From Apostichopus japonicus (Eukaryota; Echinodermata; Holothuroidea; Aspidochirotida; Stichopodidae), in NCBI RefSeq assembly GCF_037975245.1, contig NC_092562.1, positions 4,084,001 to 4,148,000 on the forward strand: 64,000 bases of DNA, given 5' to 3'. The translations under genes were made by a program, and so were the position numbers. This document shows, one piece after another, positions 36,357-49,046 of the stretch (its first letter is position 1; each line of letters starts with the position of its first letter). The notes below the pieces were generated by a model. It was given only the letters and a program-made list of their open reading frames with translations, was not told the origin of the DNA and did not search any database.

Positions 36357-38261
36357 TTGGAAATTTTTTGATATACTTGACGATAACGATGAAAACTGAA
36401 CTCACAACAAGCTCACTGTAACAGATGATACATTAGATCTTAAAAATCTAGAAAGTAACTGGTGACACAGTTGCTTCTGTCCATCCATTTTAAGTACACG
36501 AATGCATAACAGAAGCTGAATCACCGTTCAGGAAGACATTAAATGTACCGGCAACTAATGATATCCAAAGAAAGTATAGTCCCGAGTTAGTCCTAGGACA
36601 AAAATAGTGGAAACGTAATTCGTTATTTAACGTAATCCAAAGTCCTGTCAATATTTCGTTAACGGCACCAACAGGAAAAAAAAACAACATCAAATTAAGG
36701 TGAAGTGTTCATGCCAGACTATATACAATATGCATATTTCCTGTTAGAACTATAGTCCAAGCTACATAAAACATATATGTACATGGAAAGCAATTTACAT
36801 TGAAACAAAACCGGTGCATAGTATAAACCACTATTGCATAAATTGCAGCAATTGGAACGTGAAGAGAATTGCAACAGTCAAAATCCGACTAGCCTCAGTC
36901 ATTACTAGATTTCATATTACTTGCAATAATGGGGAAATTGTACCTTTGGAAATTTATCATTGATATTAACAGCTTTACAAATGTACGCCACGGTTAATTA
37001 CATTTGTCAGTGGGCTAGAAACATAATGGAAATTAAATTTTGACACAACTCGATCAAAATATCCTCTATATCCGAGAAACGGCCTAGTGGTGAGGACTTC
37101 ATTAGCGTTTGTGACACTTGAGGTAAGTGGTCTGTGTGTTTTAAAATAAATAAAACCTCTTCAAAAATGCATTAGGTGATTGGAAAAGGTAGGGATCTTT
37201 CCTCTATTAATGAAAATATTATTATTATTATGTTGCTTATTGTAAAGTCTGTTTTTAATCAGCACTGACCTAGCAAATCGATCCATTTCGTTGATTGAGT
37301 GTCTCCTTACATACTTTTTTCCCCTACTAGGTTACTTCTAAGATTTCGGTTTGGTGTTAGATGAGCTTCATATAGTATGCATTGCCTCCTGTTTCATATA
37401 TTTGACACGAACTGTTAGATTAATTCCGTTACTATCTGCTTAGCGAAATTAATGACCAAATGTCAAATTCGATAATTTTTCTACAGATGCCCATAACCGG
37501 TCATCACGAAGTAGAAATATATATTATAGACTACGTGTACATACCATTATTATTTCTTTCATTAACATGACCATACAAACATAAAGGAGGTACAAAGAAA
37601 TACGTTGCATTTGTTGCTCCGTATTCGTAAGTGGAATATAGCTCAGTGAAAACCCCCTCTCTCTGCCCTAAAATTTGCTCTAGATGGTATCGAAACTTAT
37701 CCTGTTTCTATTGCTAAAATAAACACATGGCTACGTCATTTTAGAAAGTTTAGAATGTTACATACAAACATATAATCATAACCAATATTGAACACCAGTT
37801 CCATTTGTTAATCGATTGTTTCGGTTATTATTCCTAGTAAGCATCAGTCCCTTGTAAATAATAGATTTGCAAATGAAATGAAATAAAAGATTAAATTAAT
37901 AATACAAAGCCTCGACATGGCCTACGAAAGTGGAAGGAAGTATACAACGGTATTAGATGTCAATTTAATTCGCTGCACTTTGTATACTTTCTTAGTTTGT
38001 AAAATTCCGTGTACAATTAATTAATGAGGAAATGTTCGTAAAACTTTTAAAGCAAGTGCCTTTATGAGATACTCGATATGCAGCCTGCAGAGTAATCTGT
38101 AAACCGGTAAAATCCATCGCATGTTTCCGATGTTCATGCAGATTTGACGCTTAAACAAAATGCCTTACTGTTCCATCATCAAAGTATTATTGGAGATTTC
38201 CATTAACGCAATGCTCGTGTCGAAAGGCAAAAGTCTGTAAAGCTCTCCCAAGCATGCAATG
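36357..38261. other. spacer between GPCR A and GPCR B
   Basis: About 1.9 kb without a recognised exon. It should include the promoter of GPCR A (right of 36356) and the 3' end of GPCR B (left of 38262). I found no leftover receptor exon that would mark a dead fourth copy. Confidence 0.5.
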
Positions 38262-40849
38262 TCAATGTCCTGTGTTGCAACTGTACCTAATCCTTTCGAA
38301 AATGCATTTGTAGCTTCTGACCAATGCGGTGTGCAAGCCACGGTTAAACATGGAGTAGATAAGCGGATCTATTGCACTGTTAGCATGCGATAGAAAACGG
38401 CAGATGATCCAGACATGATGGCTTGGATTAACTTTATCAGATAAGCACATTGTTATCTTCAATATGTTGTACGGGGTCCAGCATACTAAAGTAGTGATGA
38501 TGACCAAAGCACCTGTGAATAATAAAATAGGAAAAAAAACAACCTCTATATTTGTTTTGGCGTGCAGAGAGCAGAATTTTTTAATTAAGCTTGGGGGGGG
38601 GGGGCTGGGAGGGTTCAATGAAAAGTTTATTAAATAAAGTTGACCAACTAACGTGTAGAAGAAAAAAATGCAAGTAATGTCTCAGTTTTGGAGCAAACCA
38701 TGAACCTTGCTGCTTCATGTTAAGAGGTAAGCCTCCATTCACAAATTGAAGAGATCAAGGAGAACGCTTACCTGCAATTGCCACCAGTTTATCCGCTCCT
38801 AACACTGATCTCAATTTTTGGTCTCTCTTCTGAACAGTGCTCTTACTTTTGACCTTTGACCTCTTGGAAGTGAAACTTGGAGGGTCCATCGTCGACCCAG
38901 CTCTTCGAAGAGTGTAGCAAATCTCTTGGTATTCTTTTTCATATTGATCCCAATTATTGATAAACACTCCTTCACTTTTGTCAGCTGAACTTTCATTTTT
39001 GGGTGCTGCCTTATCCTCTATCTGAAAAACTTGAGAGGATGATATTTCGGGATCCTCTTGAATACCGCGATTGGATTCTCGTCCTGTCAGTCTCCTTATA
39101 CTGCTTCTAACTCTTCGTCGAAAAGTGTCGATTTTGCTTTGTGATTTTCGTATCTCTATTGCAATACTCCCGTAACAATAAATCATTACCGGTACAACGA
39201 TGATGTAAGGGATTAAACTTTTAGCCAGCAGCACATAACAATTTGAATTCTCTGCGGCATTTACCGTACAGCTATAAGTGTTTTCGTCATACACTGGTTT
39301 GGATGACAATGCTACTGTCAGTGAAGTCACTGCTATCGCAGTCGAACATGACACCGCAATCATAACATAGGAGTGCTTGACTGTGATATGTAATCTATTT
39401 GATTGGACGACAAGAAAATACCGATGGACGGCAATCATAATGATGGCGCCAAAATTCCCAATGTAAAATACGCTCGAGAGTAATACAGTGAGCTGTGGGT
39501 TTAACAGATAGTGAAAAGATTAAAAAGAAATCAGTCATTTAGAAATGGAATGAGACTAATAAACATATCAAACTACACACTGATCATGTTATCCTATACT
39601 GAATACATACAGCATTGATTATGGGAGCTAATTCAGTTTCGTTTATCCATGTTCTAAACCGAAGTAATTCAGTTAACTACGTTAGTATTGATGTGTTTGG
39701 AAGAAAGTAAGGTGTACTGAAACCTATATTGATCATCTAAGGACTTTAAATTTCTATGTCTTCCTCTGTAGATATTCTTAAACAGCAAAGACTGATGCAT
39801 GTGCAATACTATTGGTATATCGTACAATGAGTTTATGTATGTTAATTCATATACCCTTGTGAAAGAGGTTTTGTTAGAGAACAGTCGTTGACCTGTGACA
39901 CATTACAAGGTAACAACGCTTATAGTTAAAAGACAGTCTTTGGATTTGTCGCTGACCAAATTTGCATATTTGGATCAACTTTTGCATATCCTCTGAAATT
40001 ACATATACATTTCGACTCTAACCAATTCAGCGAAGAACCGCTAATATTATTTCTCAATTTCACTTGTTCTAATTGATTAGAGGACACTATTACCTGGTAC
40101 TGATTAGAGTTCCTTTATGAAGGAACTCTAGTACTGATACTGAAGAGTATGGCAATCACAGACTCTATGTCTCTACATGTCTAGTGGACCACATGTGTGT
40201 CTAAAGATATACATTGGCCATGATTGGCTCTTAAGTCTATATGTGATTGTGGAGAAATATTTTACGCCATTTTTGGAAGCTATAAATCTATGTTGACACT
40301 ATACATGGCGGAAACATTTTCAGTGGGAAGTTGCAAAACATATGCTATGTCCATGTGTATAATTGATGAGAGACGATTTACAAATACATGAGAGCTTTCA
40401 TTATACTCTTCTCGAATAAGAAATACTCTCGTTTAGTATTGTTGACAAATGAATTTCTATATGTTTTGATCAGATTAGGCAAGAAAAGGGGTACTTACGG
40501 TACAAAGGAAGCTGCTTTCTTGAAGTAAGTGTCCGTTATTGAGAATAGCGAAAAACGTCACCAGTGTGACACATAACGAAGTTCCCAAATCGCACACTGC
40601 TAAATTGAAAATTAACAGATTGTGTCCATTTCGACGGAGACTTTTATCATGCCATATGACGATGATAACTGATAAATTGGCAATTATCGCTGCTAGCATA
40701 ATTACAAATACCGATATTGATTCCAAGGCCTTCAACAACGGCGAATGCAAATCACTCGGCCCTGTGGTACTACTTGAAGCTGTGGCTTCCGTGCTGAACT
40801 GGTTTAATTCCGAAAAAGGAAAATGTGTTGAATTCATTGTTACCGACAT
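38262..40849 (-). CDS. rhodopsin-family GPCR B, 3 exons, 440 aa
   Basis: Minus-strand exons: 40849-40499, 39492-38772 and 38512-38262 (phases 0 and 1). The ATG is at 40849. The extracellular N-terminus (about 45 aa) is Ser/Thr-rich with an NST glycosylation sequon. TM1 has IIANLSVIIVI. TM2 has NLAVCDLGTS with Asp2.50. Exon 1 ends after SSFLCT. TM3 ends in HRY (140-142) instead of DRY, followed by FLVVQSNR. ECL2 has two Cys. ICL3 is about 130 residues and contains EIRKSQSKI, SSIRRLT, WDQYEKEY and CYTLRRAGS (RRxS/T, PKA-type sites). TM6 has VCWTPY and TM7 has SAIDPLIYSMFN. The C-tail is short with Cys residues that could be palmitoylated. It is a close paralogue of GPCR C. The ligand is unknown; position 3.32 is Ser, which argues against an amine receptor. 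Confidence 0.9.
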
Positions 40850-41376
40850 TGTGGTTGGTTATTGATCCTTGTTAATGAACGAAGTATGATTTTTTTCCCT
40901 TAAAATTCACTTCCTTTGTACATATGTACTTCAGTCTACACTTTATTGTGTCCGCATATAATGTCAGACTAGTTACAAAGGTTCATGCTAAATGATATAT
41001 ATTTTCCGTACGAAACGAGGTTTTATTTAAACGCTTGTGATCTGTATATTACAAAACGAGTATGTACAACAAAAACTGATTATTCTATTGTCTATTGACA
41101 GTTTGTTTCTTCTTCACTCGGCGAATGGCTCTCCATATCGAGTATAGTTATAGTTACTTCCTCCTTTTGTTTACAACCTGAAAGTGAAAACAGCTTAAAA
41201 CCCTAAATGATGAATGCGTCGTATCACTACAACACCGAGGTTGATACGAAGAGCATTGTATTTGTTGTCTTAATCATTGAAGAGACAATTTCCTTCAGAA
41301 GCCATTATCATTTTCATTTTCCTTCTTTTACCAGGACTTTCGAGTCGAATGATCAATTACACATTTGTACTGAATT

Positions 41377-41467
<91 letters not shown>

Positions 41468-43878
41468 ATATGCCTTTGATATGTGGCTGGCTACAAATGC
41501 AAGTTAACTGACATTTAATGACCAAGAATATGGTTATTTTGATGTTTCGACGTTACAACAGGCGTTGATATCATGACGAAGCAATCCGATACATTCAAGA
41601 GCAAACACATTATTTAACCTATAGACAACGCACAGAAGTATCAAATCCAGACATAGGCCTGGCATATACCTAGTATGAAGTAAATAGCTTAATATGTATG
41701 TTAATATGTAGCCTAAATTATAGTGTGTATAGTGTACACATAGCCTGTGTACGACTATACTATATAATATATGGCTTTTAGTTTCAAGCTTATTATGTAG
41801 TTCTAGCTTATTATGCAAAAATGGAACGATTTTGCCATGCATTTTCTCTTTAACTGTTGCATCTCCTATACCTTTATTTAACAACCACATGCAACTGCTT
41901 TACGCAGTTTTGTTTAGTTATGTATGATAAAGGTTATGATGCGATTCGATAGAAAAGTCCATAGGTACTGTAATTCATTGGTTTTAATAGTCATGAACTT
42001 ATTCAATATTTTATAATAACGGAGTATGAATCACTGCAAGTTTTTTTTTGGCTCTGGGATTGCAATTGGTTGTGATAAATACTAATACGAACATGTCTGA
42101 GCTACAAAATATTGACAATCAAACTATACACATTGAATACTAACTCATTTACCCACGGTCTTAGTACAATGAATTGTTATCATATATATTGAGGAAGGCT
42201 CTGTCGATTTAATGAAACTTTTAACTGACAGATGCTTTAAAGACAAATATGTTAATTGGAATGGCGGGAAGTATGTCCATGTAGCACTTAACAATAACAA
42301 TTATGTAAATTAAGATAACATTTAAACACAACCGGGAGCATTTCACATATAGCTTTAGTAAAGCTGCTAAGCCTACCGTATGTTATGTAGTATTTTAAAT
42401 ATTTGTTGTTACTCTTAACACATTTACTGTTACAATTACATGTTATGCGTCCGTCGTGCACCTAACACATTAGTAAGTGTCTGAAAGTATCAACAAATTA
42501 AATATTTACCTAACATAGTTTCATTCTATCAGAACTATTGGCCTGCCTAATATATGGCCACAATTCGATGGTAGTTTGTTAGTGACATTATAAGGTAAAT
42601 GGCAAATGGAATTTCGTAAATTAAAAAGATATAATCCTGCATTTTTAAAACAATACTACATGTATAACTAAAGAAACAAACTGTACATGTTGAAGATAGA
42701 CCAACCAACTAATTCTTACATCCTATAAATTGTATAGTTTCATATAAAGTTTAGACTACAGTTTCTCCTTTTAAACATTAAATTTATGTGCGGAAAAATT
42801 AATAACATCGCCTCGGATATGCGAGAGAGTGAAATATTAGTCTGTCATACCATTGTTCTCAACTTCATCAAACAACTCTTTGCATTCTGTGTCCCAACGA
42901 AACTTTCCACTGACAAATTTAATTCTCGGATTGAATATTACCTGACGATGAATACTCCAATAGAGTTATGACTAATTAATAAGTAATGAGTAACTTAAAC
43001 AGAGTTTGCATAATTAACATCTACTGAATATTTAACGTCTCGTGTAATGTCTGATCGACACGGGAGAATCACGGAGCTGGCCTAGAGCCATAATCTCTAT
43101 ATAAAGTAACGTCAAATAGTTCAATAGTCTAAGTTGCTGGTCACGAGGGTTAACGCATGCGTAATGCTACAATGGATTTGCTATGGTATATATGTATATA
43201 AAAAATGATAAATTGTACATCCTGTGCAAAGAATGTTTGGTCCAATTTGAAAATAATATTGAGGTTGTCCCTCGTGGTATTGTCTGTCCATCATTTTTCC
43301 CCAATCATCCCTGCCGGAGGCCCTTTGGTAAGTTGTGACCCTCTGTTACACACCTTTAAACCTTCACTCGGCGGCTGACTCTGGCGTATCTTAACCTTTT
43401 GCGTTTATCAGCCTGATAAAATCCATTTGAATAAGTTGCTAGAATTCTCAGGTCAATTTAGCAATGGACAGAAACAATCGGGTCAGTTTCTCTTTCCCTC
43501 TCGGTTAAGCAGACTTGAAAAAAGTTTGAAATCCGTTCGATATCTCGTTGTTATATTTAATAACTTGTTGTCCGGGGGATTGTATTTTATTGTCACCTTG
43601 TGGCTTGATAGCCTATTTTTTTTTATTGCTTTGGTAACGGGAAAAAAGATATCCAGGTCCTAACAACAATCGAACATATCTATCCGCAACTATAAGAGCC
43701 TTGGCACGTAAATACCTATTTTACTTTGCCTGTCTGCGGTCTAATTCCTCTATCAAAAATACTTAAGTGCCACCTCTTGAATGATCCGTGGCTCCCCTCT
43801 CCCATCCCATCCCATCTAATCCCATCCCTTCCCTCTTGTCGGGATTGCAGTATACGTAAGCAGAAATCATGCTCATTC
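40850..43878. other. spacer between GPCR B and GPCR C
   Basis: Three kilobases of AT-rich DNA without a recognised exon. The only clear structure is the 84-bp AT microsatellite at 41381-41464. The promoter of GPCR B should lie just above 40849. Confidence 0.5.
41381..41464. repeat. (AT)42 microsatellite
   Basis: An uninterrupted dinucleotide AT array of 84 bases, likely polymorphic and cruciform-prone. The open frames through it encode only alternating Ile-Tyr and are artefacts. Confidence 0.97.
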
Positions 43879-46800
43879 TCATGCATGACAACAAGACTTA
43901 ATCCGTTTGAAGAATTGTATGTAACCTCTGACTAGTGCCGTGTGCAAACCACGATTAAAAATGGAGTAAATAAGTGGATTTATTGCAGAGTTAGAATATG
44001 ATAGAAACCGGCAGATGATCCAGATTTGTTGACTAGTGTCAGTTGAGTCACAAAGCTTCACTTTCACGATGCTGTACGGAGTCCAGCATACGAAGGTTGT
44101 CATGACGACCAAAGCACCTAAGAGAACAATGAGAAGGAGGAAACTTTCAAGCTGACCATCTTTTCATCATCATTTTTTTCAGAGCACATCCAAAAATAAT
44201 ATCACCATTAAAGGCATAAGGTATGGAATGCGTCTAGGTGAAAAACGTTTCGTTCTTTCATCAACAGCGTCCTCTAATTTCATTGAGTTATTTAACAAAA
44301 GTGTACAGTGCCGTGAACAAAAGCATCTAGCGCATAGACCCAATACCACTGACGTCATTGGGTCATGTCTTTCATCACTTCAACAAATGTCTGAACCTAA
44401 AGGTCCGCATAAAGTCTATGGGCAACATGCGACAATACTCAACCATGTACGCAAGGGCAAAAAGAAAGTGCTTAACATCCACTTTACTTTACTTTTCCTT
44501 GCATACGTTGCGCTAATTTCAACATATCTAGCATTCTGACGAATTTTGCCGATATCTCAGCACGTTGCATCAAAGTTTACGGCACTGTAATGTTGTATTT
44601 TAATAGCGCGAATTTATTGTCTTTCATTTGTTAATCATTTATAACTTGATAATTTAGCGTAGCATTTTTATATTTGTAAGGCAATTTCAAACGTACCTGC
44701 AATAGCAACGAGTTTGTCGGCTCCTAAAAAGGACCTCAGTTTCATGTCTCTCTTTTGAACGATGCTTTTGCTTGTAAACCTTGACTTCTTGGTCGTCGTC
44801 AACCTCGACGGTTCTAGCATCGACCCAGCCCTTCGAAGAGTGTAGCAAATCTCTTTGTATTCTTTTTCATATTCGTCCCAATCTGAGATGTACAATCCTT
44901 GACGTTTGTCAACTGAACTTTGACTTGTGGGGGTGGCTCCATCCTCCTCAATCCGAACATCTTGGGAGGTTGATATTTCGATATTGTCTTGAATACCAAG
45001 ATTGCGGTCTCGTCTTGTCAGTCTCCTTATGCTGCTTGTAACTCTTTGTCGAAAAGTGTTGATTTTCGCCTGTGATTTTCGAATCTCTAATGCAATGCTC
45101 GTGTAGCAGAAGATCATGAGCGGTATAACCAGTACGTAAGGAAAAAAGATGGCAAAATATGACAGACGACAATTTTCAGACCAGTCTTGACCACAGTGAT
45201 GAAGGAAGTCGATGTATACGACTTCAGTTGTCCATCCCGTCGCAGACGGTACGGTTAAGATTACAGCAACAGCCCAAGATATTGCAATCATGACGTAGGA
45301 GTAAGTGATTGTGACGTTAAATCGATTTGATTGGACGACCAGAAGGTAACGATGGAGAGCAATGGAAATTATGGCGCCAAAACTTCCAAAGTAGCAGACG
45401 ATTGAAACTGACACGTTAAGCTGCGGGTTAACGAAAAATAATACGCAAAATAGTTACATATATTTAGCAGCTAAACAAAAGGACTAGATAATGAAATTTG
45501 TTTTTTTTTTAAATTTCCAAATGATGAAAGACATGTCGAAGAATAGCAGCAACAACAAATACGAAGTTATACGAAATTACTTGCATGTCAGAATGGATTG
45601 GTGAACTATTTTGTAAAGGTGTGACTCGAAAAGCAATTTTTTGGAAAAATGTGCGCAATAAGGTCAGATTACTGTTTGGAATATTTCAATTTGAATTTGG
45701 AACTCCCAAATCTGCGTCGAGAACAGAGGAGGGAACTCAAGGAGAATATGTTTGTAAGGCTCTAGCTGTTACTTTATTGACACTGTTGTCTTGTAATGTC
45801 GTTGTTGGCTCTATAGTGCGTTATGATTTCAATATGTTTCTCTACAAAACCGAAATTTGCAATCAATATAATCAGCATGCACCAACGTACAGCAACAAAG
45901 AATTGATTTTTCTTCATGTGGTGTATAGTATTTTAATGTTCGACATACACATGCATGTGATAGTGATATATGCTTCTATATATTCAAGAGAAGTCATATA
46001 CTTATGGCATATAGGCGGATACATGCTTGCCATATATAAGACATATATGTGACTTTAATAGGTGGGTGGAAGAGAGTAGGAATTTGAATGATAGAATGTC
46101 CAAAAGAGAAAGAAATGTGCAACAGAATGCAACAGATCGCAAACGAGGCAACTGTTAAGTCAATTCAGGTACACGGATGGCATGATAGTTCTGATGAGCA
46201 TGTGTGCATGAACACAAATTTAAAGATACAAACAAAGTAAAAATGTAGCGATAAAGAGTGCTAATATTCTTTCAGATTTATATCTTCACTTACCGTAGGG
46301 TGTTTACATGCAGGAATCAATATTAAAGGGTTATGACCTAGCTAGTTGCGGAACCAGGATTTAAAAAAATGAAGGGATATGGACCTGCATGGACGACTGT
46401 TAAAGCGGTCCCTTTGTGAAGGGAGATGCAGGGTTCTCCCTCAGAACAAAAAGGTAATATTTTTAACATGCAAATGATACATACTGAAGCATATTTGTAT
46501 TTTAATGAGGTTATCATTAGGTCTACACGCAAGGTTGTTCTTCATAAGTAATATAGGCTTTTTAGTGTATAGACACACACACACACACAAACATCCTATA
46601 CTGAATCCGATCAACTAAATCTTTAATAATCCAATATGTCATACGAAACGACAACCGAAATATGAATCAATACGAAATATGAAATATGCATAATACAGAT
46701 AGTCGTATTACCAGCTAGGCTACCACATCGATACAGTACATAGGTATACTGTACCTGTACATATTAACAAAACAATCCATGTGCGTACCAATACTTACTG

Positions 46801-47152
46801 GGGTCGTGTTCAAGTTTGCGGAGCAATATTGAAAGGTAAAGAAGATATGACTCACCGAGCAAGCCCACATATGTTGACTAAGAATCCATCCTCCTTTGAA
46901 ATTAGCTATAAACGAGACCAGCATGGATCCGATTGACGTACCTAGATCGGCGACCGCTAAGTTGAGTATTAATATATTATGGCTATTTCGACGTAAACTT
47001 TCATTTCTTAAGATGACAATTATGACTGATAGATTGGCAACTATCGCAGTAACGATAATTGTCAGAAGTATTGTTGATTGTAAACAATTTAGCTTTGTAT
47101 CCGGATCCATGTCACCAGTATCATTAGTTGTCAATAACGTGGTATTTTCCAT
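43879..47152 (-). CDS. rhodopsin-family GPCR C, 3 exons, 419 aa
   Basis: Minus-strand exons: 47152-46856, 45420-44697 and 44117-43879 (phases 0 and 1). The ATG is at 47152. The N-terminus has NTT and NDT sequons. TM1 has IVANLSVIIVI and TM2 has NLAVADLGTS. Exon 1 ends after WACS, directly following the conserved ECL1 Cys. TM3 ends in HRY (122-124), followed by LLVVQSNR. ECL2 has HCGQDWSENC. ICL3 contains EIRKSQAKI, SSIRRLT, WDEYEKEY and CYTLRRAGS, closely matching GPCR B. TM6 has VCWTPY. TM7 has SAINPLIYSIFN, the canonical NPxxY that A and B lack. The C-tail ends in a Cys pair. Intron 1 (45421-46855) contains a 155-codon open frame on the other strand that I regard as chance. Confidence 0.9.
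46569..46589. repeat. short (AC)n microsatellite
   Basis: About nine AC dinucleotides, inside intron 1 of GPCR C. No other significance is seen. Confidence 0.8.
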
Positions 47153-48337
47153 AGCAACAGGTTTTATCCACGGTTATAAGAAATTATGAATCGTTCGACA
47201 GAGATTCACTGCGGTTAGCCTACAAAGTTGTATAAGCTAGTTTAAAGTTGTTTAAGCTGGTCACATGCACTTCTCACAAGATGATCGAATACTTGTATAA
47301 GGTCCATACACAACTTATACGAAATAAAAAATACAAGGATAGTGTATGCTACGTACACATGTGCCATAAACAGATTAGGCTCTAAGATTTACATGCATGT
47401 GTTGGTATAAACAGCTTAGTCCTCACGAAATACATGCATTGTCAGATATTGCAAACTCGATCTTCGGACATATAGGCCAATCGACAGGACATTACCACGA
47501 TTGTAACTGGTAAAATATATATATTGGTTGCAATCTTGGATGTTGGCACACTAGATTGCAAAAGGTAAATGATATCCATAAGTGAAAGTTACATATTTCC
47601 CCTTTTCTATGCGTCTGTAAAACGCTCAAAGTTGTGGGTTTAGTGCATCAACCGTTAAATCGCTTCCTCTTATGTACGGTAAACTGGAAAGTGAAACTGC
47701 AGCACTGGCCTATGATATTATAAGGTGACGTATCTTTGAACATGGATAAAGGCGTCGTGATATACCGCCGAGCTATAAACATTTGAAGTTTTCAGACATA
47801 AATTCATGTAATAGTGTTTGTATTCCGTTGCTATATATAAGCTTCTGGGAGTTTTAACAGATCATAATAATAGTTTATTTAATAATAAGTTTCAGTTGTT
47901 CAAAGAAAACCGACTCCTTTGCTTTACTTTTTTTTTCTTTACGAGACGAACGATAACATAGGTATACCGTGTATGTAGTAATTAACATATAGAGCCGATA
48001 GTTTTATGTTGTTTTCAAATGTCGCAGCCCCATACAAAAGTTGGCCTCGAGTGGGTATCCACGACGAAATTTGTACGTACGGATATTTCTGTTTGACGGT
48101 GTTATATACTGTATAATTCATCACTCCAATGAAGGGTAGTGAAATGTGATACCGTACCTAAACTTCACACTTCTTGGCATGCAAGATATTCAATCACTGG
48201 AACCAATTAGTGCCATTAGAGCCAAATGATTTCCCCTCCCTTTTCCCGGACTACCCTTCTATGTGTGTTTTCGCTGTACAATAAACATTAATATGTTGGG
48301 CGTTTTGCAGTACATTACTTTCCCTTCCGTGTCGCTG
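47153..48337. other. spacer between GPCR C and the GATATC array
   Basis: About 1.2 kb with no recognised exon. It separates the divergent starts of GPCR C (minus) and TTC4 (plus) and probably holds the GPCR C promoter. Confidence 0.5.
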
Positions 48338-48877
48338 ATATCACCAAATCATTTGTTGATATCATCAAATCATTTGCAAACAAATGGTCGAATTGCTGAT
48401 ATCATCAAATGAATTGCTGATATCATCAAATAAGACATATCTCCATAGGCTATCAATTGGTGATATTATCAAATTATTTGCTGATATCATCAAATCATTT
48501 GTTGATATCATCAAAACATTTGCTGATATCACCAAATCAATTGCTGATATCACCAATTAATGAACGATATGTAGAATTACTGATATCAGCAATTCATTTG
48601 ATGATATCACCAATTCAATTGCTGATATCATCAATTTATTTGATGGTATTATCAAATAATTGGTGATATCATCAAATATATGTTGATATCATCAATTATT
48701 TGATGATATCATCAAATAATTGGTGATATCAGCAAATGAATTGGTGATATCAGCAATTGAGTTGCAGATACCATCAAATAATTAGTGATATCATCAAATA
48801 TATGTTGATATCACTAATATTTTCTGATATCATCAAATTGGTGATATCAGCAATTGAATTGATGATATCATCAAAAA
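48338..48877. repeat. 540-bp cluster of GATATC palindromes upstream of TTC4
   Basis: By hand count there are 21 exact GATATC hexamers plus several one-base variants in 540 bases. Most have the form TTGATATCATCAAAT or CTGATATCAGCAAT, about every 22-30 bases with AT-rich linkers such as AATCATTTG. Each core is itself palindromic (TGATATCA) and many extend to TTTGATGATATCATCAAA. The array ends about 170 bases upstream of the TTC4 ATG. It is a satellite-like repeat. Open frames across it (Ile/Ser-rich on both strands) are artefacts. Confidence 0.93.
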
Positions 48878-49046
48878 CAAAGTAAACACTCAAACGGCTT
48901 TCCATATGGTTGCATTGCGCAATACAGTCTTAGATATGTCTCATGCGTTCGAAAGTATATTACGTGTTGTTATAACAAGTCTTCTGCACCGTGTTGAGAA
49001 GAATGCAACGTTTCCATACAATTTTCTGTCTCTGCCTTCTTCTAAA

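Noticed and set aside
36490-36693. Minus-strand frame upstream of GPCR A
   Set aside because: It is hydrophobic by composition but has no receptor motif and no splice site linking it to exon 1, which has its own ATG.
41207-41479. Plus-strand frame with long Ile-Tyr run
   Set aside because: It is translation of the AT microsatellite.
45585-46052. 155-codon plus-strand open frame inside intron 1 of GPCR C
   Set aside because: No motif, AT-driven composition, no splice links. It lies opposite an intron of a convincing gene, so it is most likely chance.
33270-47152. Opsin identity for the three receptors
   Set aside because: ECL2 of A and C has an opsin-like C..DW phrase, but the retinal-binding Lys of TM7 is missing in all three.
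48365-48666. Ile/Ser-rich open frames on both strands
   Set aside because: They are by-products of the GATATC palindrome array.
48338-48877. CRISPR-like array
   Set aside because: Repeats are short, variable and palindromic with AT-rich linkers of similar sequence rather than unique spacers, and the context is eukaryotic.
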